A stretch of 64,000 bases of DNA from Minicystis rosea (GTDB lineage Bacteria > Myxococcota_A > Polyangia > Polyangiales > Polyangiaceae): the NCBI GenBank assembly GCA_001931535.1, contig CP016211.1:4695573-4759572 (forward strand), in the 5' to 3' direction. Position 1 is the first letter of the stretch. Each line of letters opens with the position of its first letter. The notes under the pieces were generated by a model. The model ran no database searches. It was not told the DNA's origin and worked only from the letters and a program-made list of their open reading frames with translations. The translations under genes were made by a program, and so were the position numbers. Below are positions 10,121 to 16,713 of this stretch, piece by piece.

Positions 10121-10396
10121 ATGAGTAAGAAGAAGAAGTCCGAGTCCAAGCTTCGTCGGAGGTCGCAAAAGCGCGCACGCAAGGCCACGGAGAGAGCGAA
10201 ATACGAAGCCTGGAAGGCCTCGGGCCAGAACTCGAAGAGCAAACGCGCCAAGCTGCGCGCGCGCCGCCTGCGAAAGAAGACCGTTCGCAGCGGCCGGCAC
10301 TCGACGGGCCCCTGCGGGAACATCGGCTGCAAACGATGTAACCCCATCCCCGCTAACCTCGTCCCGGTTCGCTTGATTCATCGCACCACGTCATGA
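10121..10396 (+). CDS. Small Lys/Arg-rich protein with C-terminal Cys motif
   Basis: The 91-residue protein begins with a lysine cluster (MSKKKKSESK) and runs as a highly basic, probably helical domain (residues ~10-65). It then has a compact CGNIGCKRCNP motif (C-x4-C-x2-C), which could help bind a metal. Charge and size suggest a nucleic-acid-binding or ribosome-associated protein, but I recognise no named family. The ATG at 10121 is preferred to an ATG four codons earlier because the Lys-rich start is typical of such proteins. A strong intrinsic terminator begins 10 bp after the stop, which supports expression as a monocistronic gene. Confidence 0.65.
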   Translation: MSKKKKSESKLRRRSQKRARKATERAKYEAWKASGQNSKSKRAKLRARRLRKKTVRSGRHSTGPCGNIGCKRCNPIPANLVPVRLIHRTTS

Positions 10397-10405
10397 GACC
10401 GGAGA

Positions 10406-10433
10406 GGGGCGCTCGAGAGCGGGCGCCCCTTTT
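10406..10433 (+). terminator. Rho-independent terminator
   Basis: GGGGCGC (10406-10412) pairs with GCGCCCC (10423-10429), and TTTT follows immediately. It sits just after the small basic protein gene and is one of the few hairpins in the window with a proper T-tract. Confidence 0.85.
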
Positions 10434-10609
10434 CATCCTTCGGCATCAACCATTCTCGTCTTGTTACATGGCGGATTGTCACGCAGCTCAATCGGCCATC
10501 CGCGCGTCGATTCCTGGCGGGGTACTACCATTCTGTGGTGGTCGCCTGATCATCGCGGCGGTGCGCCGGCACGACCTGCGATAGCTGGCCCTCGCTGGAG
10601 AAGCGAGCG

Positions 10610-12082
10610 TCAGGGCGCGATCTTGGCCACGAAGCGGCTGACTTGGGTGCTGGGCGGAATCGCTTCGTCGCCTGCGATCACGAGGTTGCCTTCGTGGTCG
10701 ATGAAGGAGACGTAGGAGTTGAAGGACGCCGGCCAGACGAGCCCATCGACGACACCGCTCCGACGATGACCACCATCCGGCCCGAGCCGGGCGAGCACGA
10801 AGCGGACGTCGTAGTCGTCGCTCGGCGGAAAGATCTCTCCTCCTCCGAAATCGCACGGCGGGGCCGCATAGCCGCTCAGGATGACGTCTCCGTTCAGCGC
10901 GAAGCTCGCGCGCAGCTCGGCGGCGAGGCCCGGGAAGGTCCTCGTCCACGCCGCCGTCCCGTCGGGCTCGAATTTCGCGAGGGCGACGCCCTGCCCCTGG
11001 AATGCTCCGCAGCCGAAGTCGACGCTCTCTTTCATGTCGATGGGCGTTGCGAGGAGGAGCGCTTGCCCTTCGGGGCCGGACGTGATCTCGAGCGACACCT
11101 TCTTCGCGACGTCGGGCAGGCTTCGACTCCACATCACGTCTCCCTGCGGCCCGAGCCGAACCACAAGAGATCTCCGTTCCTGGTTCTCCTTCGTGTCCGC
11201 CAACGGGATCTGCGTCGCGACGAGCAAGAACCCGCCGCCTCCGGGCGCACGTACGGTTTTCCTGACCTCCAGGCTGTGACGCGCGCTCACGGTGCCCGGC
11301 CAAAGGGCCTCGCCGAGCGATCGAGCCGAGACCACGTTGCCGGAAGCATCGAAGACGAGGACCGCGACGTCACTGGTCACGCTCGGGGCCATCTCGATCG
11401 TTCCCGTTCCATAGTCGAGCCCATCGATCGAGATACCAAAGGGGACGATGAGACGATCGCCCTCTCCGGGAAAGACGGCGTGTGCATCGACGTCGGAGAA
11501 TGGGTGGCTCCACAGAAGGGCGCCCGAGGAATCGAAGCGATGCACCGTCGTCGTTCCCGCCGAGCCGTCGATGGTCGCGGTCCAGAACGAGCCGCTGTCC
11601 CCGGCCGCCAACCGCGAGAGGTGGAGCTCAGGCACCTTCTGCGCCCACATGGCGTCGCCGGACGGCGAGAGCTTGGCGAGGTACTCGCCCCACACGTAGG
11701 GGGGCGGCTCCGGCAGCGTCACGCCGCCCCCGAAATCGCTCGCCACGCGATACTCGTTTCCAATGAAGATGTTGCCGGCGCCGTCTGCGCTCACGAGCGG
11801 CCGAGCGTCGGAGGACCTGCCCGGAATGGCCCGCAACCACACCACGCTGGCAGCGTTGCCTGTCGTGTTGGTGTCGGAGAATGCCGTGTCGCACGCGAAC
11901 GTCGCGGGTTCGAGGATCCCGCCCCCGACGCCTCCCGCACCGCCTCCTCCGGTTCCAGGCGCCATGCCACCGCTCCCGCTGGACGACGCCGTCGTATTCG
12001 GCACCTCGATTGGGGTCAGCTCGCAACCAGCGATGAGGGCGAAAAGAATGATCGGTATGCCCCCCATGCGACGAATGCTCAT
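10610..12082 (-). CDS. Lipoprotein with beta-propeller-like repeats
   Basis: The 490-residue protein starts with a lipoprotein signal peptide ending in LIAGC, so it should be lipid-anchored in the envelope. A Ser/Gly/Thr-rich linker (residues ~28-55) leads to a domain made of repeats of the type 'VSADGAGNIFIGNEY', 'AKLSPSGDAMWAQKV' and 'VLVFDASGNVVSARSL'. Such repeats are typical of seven-bladed or SBBP-type propellers, which are abundant in Polyangiales. Function is unknown; surface binding or scaffolding is plausible. The domain is similar in style to the membrane-anchored protein at 50196-51218. The gene diverges from vgrG. Confidence 0.8.
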   Translation of the reverse strand: MSIRRMGGIPIILFALIAGCELTPIEVPNTTASSSGSGGMAPGTGGGGAGGVGGGILEPATFACDTAFSDTNTTGNAASVVWLRAIPGRSSDARPLVSADGAGNIFIGNEYRVASDFGGGVTLPEPPPYVWGEYLAKLSPSGDAMWAQKVPELHLSRLAAGDSGSFWTATIDGSAGTTTVHRFDSSGALLWSHPFSDVDAHAVFPGEGDRLIVPFGISIDGLDYGTGTIEMAPSVTSDVAVLVFDASGNVVSARSLGEALWPGTVSARHSLEVRKTVRAPGGGGFLLVATQIPLADTKENQERRSLVVRLGPQGDVMWSRSLPDVAKKVSLEITSGPEGQALLLATPIDMKESVDFGCGAFQGQGVALAKFEPDGTAAWTRTFPGLAAELRASFALNGDVILSGYAAPPCDFGGGEIFPPSDDYDVRFVLARLGPDGGHRRSGVVDGLVWPASFNSYVSFIDHEGNLVIAGDEAIPPSTQVSRFVAKIAP

Positions 12083-12334
12083 GGGAGGAGCATCGCAGGC
12101 GGGTGTGGGAGGCCGGCTTAATCGTGCCTTATTCGGCTCGCGCTCGCGCCAGCCGAGCCGGTCTTCGACGCGTGTTCAACGAGCCCTTGCTCGCTCGACG
12201 CGCTTCGCCCGTGTCGTGCGCGTGACGCGTCGGGCCACGAGCATGGAGCCTCTTCCGAGCGCGGACGGTGAGGTGTAGGCTCGGCGCCCCGATCAGCGGG
12301 CCTTTCGGCGGCTCGCGCAAGGAAAGGGCAGCCC
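12083..12334. promoter_or_regulatory. Divergent region upstream of vgrG
   Basis: The 252 bp between the propeller lipoprotein and vgrG should carry both promoters. An AAGGAAAGGG ribosome binding site lies just before the vgrG ATG. I checked for a TGGCAC-N5-TTGC sigma-54 site, common upstream of T6SS genes, and did not find one. Confidence 0.4.
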
Positions 12335-14515
12335 ATGTCGGAGCTCCTCCTCACGTTCGAATCCAAGGAAGAGTCCCTCTCCGTGCGACAGTTCTCGGTG
12401 CACGAAGAGATGTCGGCGCTGTTCACGGCCTCGGTGTGGGCGCGGTCGCCGGACGACGACATCGATTTCGAGACCATCGTGGGCAAGGCCGCGAGCTTCC
12501 GGCTCAGCAATGGTGTGAAGGGCGGCGGCACCGACGCGCGCACGTTCACCGGCGTCGTGAGCCACATGGAGCAAGTGCAGATCGAGAGCTCCGGGCTGTC
12601 GACGTACTTCCTCACGATCGTTCCGCGGCTGTGGCTCCTCACCCAGCGGACGAATCATCGGTTGTTCCAGCACCTGTCGATCCCCGACATCGTGCGCAAG
12701 ATCCTGGGCGAGTGGAAGATCGAGCATCGCTTCGACATCCAGGGCGGGAGCTATCCCGAGCTCGAGCTGCGCGTGCAGTACGGGGAGAGTGATTACGACT
12801 TCGTGCGCCGGCTCCTCGAAGAGGCGGGCATCTCGTTCACGTTCGCCGAGGATGGCGAGCGGGGCTCGGTGATGGTGCTCGGCGATGCGCCGCAGGCCAA
12901 CGAGCGGCGCGCCGGCGGGCCGATTCCGTTCTACGACAACCCGGCGAACAGCCATGGATCGGCGTTCATCACACGGGTGCGCGTCGCGCAGGAGGTGAAG
13001 CCGGGCAAGGTGACGATTCGCGATGCGGACTTCCGGCGCAATCCCATCTTCCCGCTCTACGGCGCCAAGTCCGCGGGGCACTCCGTCGAGGATGCGCTGG
13101 AGCAATATCGATATTCGCCGGGCTCGTTCCTGGTCGAGGTCGACAAGGGCGCCGTGAAGAAGCTCGGCGACGCGCCAGGCGCGGAGAGCGCGGGTGACGC
13201 GGCCGACGCGGGCGCGGACGTGATGGGCAAGCTCACGTCGGGTCTCGGCGTGGTCGAGGTGATGCCCGGCCTCCCGGGCGACGACAAAGGGATGGCGCGC
13301 ACCAGCGAAAAGGCAGGCAACGCGCGGGCGCAACGTCACTTGGAGAGCGCGCGGGCCGCGCGCAAGAGCGTGGTGTTCGAGACCAACCTGGTGGGGCTCG
13401 CGCCGGGCACGGTCATCACGTTGAAGAACCACGGGCGCGCGGAGCTCGGTGAGGATCACGCGCTGCTCGTCACGGGCTTTTCCATCGACGGCGCGCCAGA
13501 CATCCAATGGTCGATGAGCGCGCGGGCCGCGTTCGCGAGCGTGCCGCACCGACCGGCGCTCCGCACGCCCAAGCCTTCGATTCAAGGCATCCAGAGCGCG
13601 GTGGTGACGGGCCCCGCCGGCGAGGAGATCCACACCGACGAGCTCGGGCGCGTGCGCGTCCAGTTTCATTGGGATCGCGAGGGCAAGCACGACGAGAACA
13701 GCTCGTGTTGGATGCGCGTGAGCCAAGGCTGGGCCGGATCCGGATACGGCATGGTGGCGCTGCCGCGCGTCGGACAAGAGGTGCTGGTGGCCTTCCTCGA
13801 AGGCAATCCCGATCAGCCCGTGGTCGTGGGCCGGCTCTTCAGCAGCACGGCGAAGCCGCCTTTCGGGCTGCCGAGCGAGAAGACGAAGAGCGGGTGGCGC
13901 ACGGCCTCGTCGCCCGGCGGCGGCGGATACAACGAGATCATGTTCGAGGACGCGAAGGGCAAAGAGCTCTTCAGCGTTCAGGCTGAAAAGGATCTCGAAC
14001 GGGTCGTGAAGAACGACGAGACGAGCACCATCGGACGGCAACGGCACACGCACGTGGGCACCGTCGACGAGACGCACGTCGGCGAGCGCCACACGGTGGC
14101 AGTGCGCGGTAGCTCTGGCTCGACGTACACCGAGATCACGGACAAGAAGATCGCGCTCTCCACGGGCGGCGCGAGCATCATCCTCGATGGGCCCAACATC
14201 ACGCTCCAGGCGAAGGGCAAGATCCTCCTTCATTCCACGGGCGGCGACGTGGAGCTCATCGGCGGTCCGTGGGTGAAGATCAACTGCGGGCCGGGCGACG
14301 AGTACGAAGATCACGAGATCACGTTCACGGATCCGTTCGGCAATCCGATGACGCGATCGTTCCTCCGCGGCGAGGTCTCGGTCGATGGCGGCGAGTCGGA
14401 GACGCACGACGAGATGACGTCTCGGGTGGTGCGCGTGCCGCCCGGCAAACAAGCGACGGTGAACCTCACCTACGTGGATCCGACCGACGGCGAAGATGAC
14501 GGAGGGTGCTGCTGA
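12335..14515 (+). CDS. vgrG: T6SS tip protein VgrG
   Basis: The 726-residue protein fits VgrG, the trimeric spike of type VI secretion. The N-terminal half has the gp27-like domain, with VEYPYG-style features replaced by the Rhs/VgrG core LRVQYGESDYDFVRRLLEEAGI. The middle carries the gp5-like OB domain with 'GRVRVQFHWDREGKHDENSSCWMRVSQGWAG' character, followed by needle repeats (IMFEDAKGKELFSVQAEKD). After the needle comes an unusual C-terminal extension of about 80 residues that ends in two cysteines. The stop (TGA 14513-14515) overlaps the ATG of the next gene, indicating translational coupling with its cargo. No tss core genes are in the window, so this is an orphan vgrG island. Confidence 0.95.
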   Translation: MSELLLTFESKEESLSVRQFSVHEEMSALFTASVWARSPDDDIDFETIVGKAASFRLSNGVKGGGTDARTFTGVVSHMEQVQIESSGLSTYFLTIVPRLWLLTQRTNHRLFQHLSIPDIVRKILGEWKIEHRFDIQGGSYPELELRVQYGESDYDFVRRLLEEAGISFTFAEDGERGSVMVLGDAPQANERRAGGPIPFYDNPANSHGSAFITRVRVAQEVKPGKVTIRDADFRRNPIFPLYGAKSAGHSVEDALEQYRYSPGSFLVEVDKGAVKKLGDAPGAESAGDAADAGADVMGKLTSGLGVVEVMPGLPGDDKGMARTSEKAGNARAQRHLESARAARKSVVFETNLVGLAPGTVITLKNHGRAELGEDHALLVTGFSIDGAPDIQWSMSARAAFASVPHRPALRTPKPSIQGIQSAVVTGPAGEEIHTDELGRVRVQFHWDREGKHDENSSCWMRVSQGWAGSGYGMVALPRVGQEVLVAFLEGNPDQPVVVGRLFSSTAKPPFGLPSEKTKSGWRTASSPGGGGYNEIMFEDAKGKELFSVQAEKDLERVVKNDETSTIGRQRHTHVGTVDETHVGERHTVAVRGSSGSTYTEITDKKIALSTGGASIILDGPNITLQAKGKILLHSTGGDVELIGGPWVKINCGPGDEYEDHEITFTDPFGNPMTRSFLRGEVSVDGGESETHDEMTSRVVRVPPGKQATVNLTYVDPTDGEDDGGCC

Positions 14516-15423
14516 TGGCGCAGACGAGGACAGGTCAGGGGCAGAATCGCGGGCAGCTCCAGCTCCAGCGGCAGGGCAACCCACAGGCGAACGTCGACGT
14601 GGGCTTCGAGAATGGTTGTCCCGGCGCGCAGGTGCACCTCGGGCTGCGCTTCCAGGACAAGCCCGGCACCGGCATCGACGGCACGGCCTTCCCGCGGGCC
14701 GAGTGGGAGCAGAGCCCGTTCTTCACGCCCAACGAATATCCGGTCGGGCTCGCGGGCGTCGCCGGCGTGGACACGGCATCCATCGCGCCGCCGCCCAACC
14801 CCGCGATGCGCGATCTACCGAAGATCGATGCCACGCGGTGGAAGGATCTCGTGAGCCGATCGGCGGCTGTGACCGCGAAATGGTTTTTGATCCACGACAC
14901 CGGCGGCGGCGGCGTGCCGTCGCGCGCGCCCACGGACGGGTCACGCGGCATTCACATCTTCATCGGCGCCGGCCGGAGCTTCCTCAACCACGATTTCTCG
15001 ACGAACCACAGCGGCACCAAGTTCGAGAGCCACCACAGCGAGTTCAAGGGCAAGATCATCCATTTGGAGATCGCCAATCGCGATCAACAGGTGCGCGCCA
15101 ACCCGCCCGACGTCTACGGCGAGCAGGACTACTATTATGCGGCGCTCGCCTACGTGTACGCGTCGTATCGCGCGAGCGAGTGGCTGACGGTGACTTGCCA
15201 TCTCGAAGTGGACCGCGGCTTCCCCAACGGGCACTCCGATCCACGTGGGTTCGTGTTCGCCAAGCTGTATCGCCGCATCGGCGTGCTGGTGCCCAGCGTG
15301 GCCGGCAAGACGTTCGGGATTCTGCAGGACCGGATCGGTGACAACCGGAACATGGTCAACATGAAGAACACGTTTCCGGCGCAGTACGGGGCGATTCAAT
15401 ACGAGACGCGGCTGCAGCGGTGA
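14515..15423 (+). CDS. Putative T6SS effector, peptidoglycan-amidase-like
   Basis: The 302-residue protein starts inside the vgrG stop codon (TGATG), so it is the direct cargo candidate. It has no signal peptide, as expected for VgrG-delivered cargo. Residues ~1-60 form a probable VgrG-adaptor region rich in Gln. The rest contains a segment 'KWFLIHDTGGGG', later 'VTCHLEV' and 'GHSDPRGF'. The order H..., H..., then D/DPxGF resembles the zinc ligands of the Amidase_2/PGRP fold. This suggests cleavage of peptidoglycan amide bonds in a prey cell. The match is by motif order only and needs a structure search. The next gene may encode the immunity protein. Confidence 0.65.
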   Translation: MAQTRTGQGQNRGQLQLQRQGNPQANVDVGFENGCPGAQVHLGLRFQDKPGTGIDGTAFPRAEWEQSPFFTPNEYPVGLAGVAGVDTASIAPPPNPAMRDLPKIDATRWKDLVSRSAAVTAKWFLIHDTGGGGVPSRAPTDGSRGIHIFIGAGRSFLNHDFSTNHSGTKFESHHSEFKGKIIHLEIANRDQQVRANPPDVYGEQDYYYAALAYVYASYRASEWLTVTCHLEVDRGFPNGHSDPRGFVFAKLYRRIGVLVPSVAGKTFGILQDRIGDNRNMVNMKNTFPAQYGAIQYETRLQR

Positions 15424-15481
15424 GAATGGTCGTCGCCATGGGCGGGGGTCTCGCCGCCCGCCTCACGCGCGTCGACATTCG

Positions 15482-16363
15482 ATGAGCAAGCTCCTTTCCC
15501 TCACCGAGCGCATCGCGATCACGGCCGGCGACACATCGGCCGTCGAGCACGTCGTGTCGGCGCATGTCGCTGCTGGATTCCATCGCTCGGGCAGCGCCCT
15601 CGTTCGAGGATCGCTCTTCAGCTCCTACATGGGGAGTGATCCCTTCAGGTGGCGAACGACGGCCGCGGTCGTGGTCGAGCAGGACAGCTTGAACGTCACC
15701 TGGTCCGTGAACGTGTCCGGCCAGCATCTTCTCTTGGAAGAGGTCGATGCGCTCCGTGAAGAGCTGCAGTGGACGCTGTCGGAGCACGCCCCAGGCGCGG
15801 CTCCGCCGCCACGACGGTCCTTCGGTTTCGGCGATGGCGCCGTCGCGATGGCTCGGAGGTCACCCGGGCTCGTCGCCTTCTATCTCGTGATGTGTTTGTT
15901 CTGCGCGGGATTCGCCCTCACGAGCGTCGCTCGCGAAGATTTTCCGCCCTACGGGCGGCTCGATCTCGCCAGCGGTGAGATCGATGCGGTCAAGTATCAA
16001 GGCGGCTTGCTGAGGGTCAGGCTCCGAGGCGACGCTCGTGTCTATGCCTACAACTCCAAAGGGGGCGCAGCATCTGCGGTGAGCCACGCGCTGAGCTCGA
16101 CGGGAACGTCCGTCGTATCGCTGCGCTACGAACCAATTGCTTTCAGTCCGGCGATCGGCACGAAGATCTATCCCGTTTGGGATATCGCAGTGAATGGTCG
16201 TCCCGTGCGAACATACCTCGAGATCAAAAAGGCTTGTCACGACGACAACCTGCTCGGGGTCGCCCTCGGAGCGGTCATGTTGGCGATGGCCTTGCTGCCC
16301 GCTTGGATGGGCGTCCGAGCCCTGAGGCGTCAACAGCAGCGCGTGAAAGCCGAAGGAGCCTGA
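15482..16363 (+). CDS. Two-TM membrane protein, candidate immunity protein
   Basis: The 293-residue protein has a soluble N-terminus (~130 residues), a transmembrane segment around residues 130-150 (LVAFYLVMCLFCAGFALTSVA), a soluble middle with beta-strand character, and a second transmembrane segment near 255-280. I recognise no family. It lies 58 bp behind the amidase-like effector in the same direction. Membrane immunity proteins that shield the periplasm are common partners of peptidoglycan-acting T6SS effectors, so that role is inferred from position. It might instead be an unrelated membrane sensor. Confidence 0.6.
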   Translation: MSKLLSLTERIAITAGDTSAVEHVVSAHVAAGFHRSGSALVRGSLFSSYMGSDPFRWRTTAAVVVEQDSLNVTWSVNVSGQHLLLEEVDALREELQWTLSEHAPGAAPPPRRSFGFGDGAVAMARRSPGLVAFYLVMCLFCAGFALTSVAREDFPPYGRLDLASGEIDAVKYQGGLLRVRLRGDARVYAYNSKGGAASAVSHALSSTGTSVVSLRYEPIAFSPAIGTKIYPVWDIAVNGRPVRTYLEIKKACHDDNLLGVALGAVMLAMALLPAWMGVRALRRQQQRVKAEGA

Positions 16364-16384
16364 GCTCGCCTCGCTGGAGAGCGC

Positions 16385-16660
16385 TCAGCCGTCGCCGACG
16401 AGCACGTTGTCGCTGCCTTCGACGAGCTGGCCACCGACCGTCGGATCTTCGCGGCGGAAGGCTTGTTTGCCGTTGATGAGCACGTGCGTCGCGCCCTTGG
16501 TCGCCGTCCAAGTTTCGCCCTTGTCGGTGACGCGCAAGGCGGGGCGGCCGTTGACGAGGACGTTGTCGGAGCCGGTGATGGCCGGGACCTTGCCCGGGCC
16601 GGCGTCGCCGCCGGTGGCGCGATCTCGAAGGCGGCCCTGGACCTTGTTCATGAGGGCCAT
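16385..16660 (-). CDS. PAAR-domain spike-tip protein
   Basis: The 91-residue protein has the beta-rich Gly/Asp repeats of PAAR proteins, seen as 'GSDNVLVNGRPALRVTDKGE', 'GATHVLINGKQAFRREDPTVGG' and 'GSDNVLVGDG'. PAAR domains cap the VgrG spike. The ATG at 16658-16660 (MALMNKVQG) is chosen because it starts the PAAR-like sequence; the frame runs further upstream without support. It faces the vgrG-effector-membrane protein set and continues the island on the opposite strand. Confidence 0.85.
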   Translation of the reverse strand: MALMNKVQGRLRDRATGGDAGPGKVPAITGSDNVLVNGRPALRVTDKGETWTATKGATHVLINGKQAFRREDPTVGGQLVEGSDNVLVGDG

Positions 16661-16713
16661 GATACATCGGGCCGCGCGCGGGCGATGCAGAGATGGTTGG
16701 GCGCGGAGCGCGA

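Noticed and set aside
10037..10381. Minus-strand 114-codon ORF opposite the small basic protein
   Set aside because: The plus frame has a Cys motif and a downstream terminator; the minus frame ends without either.
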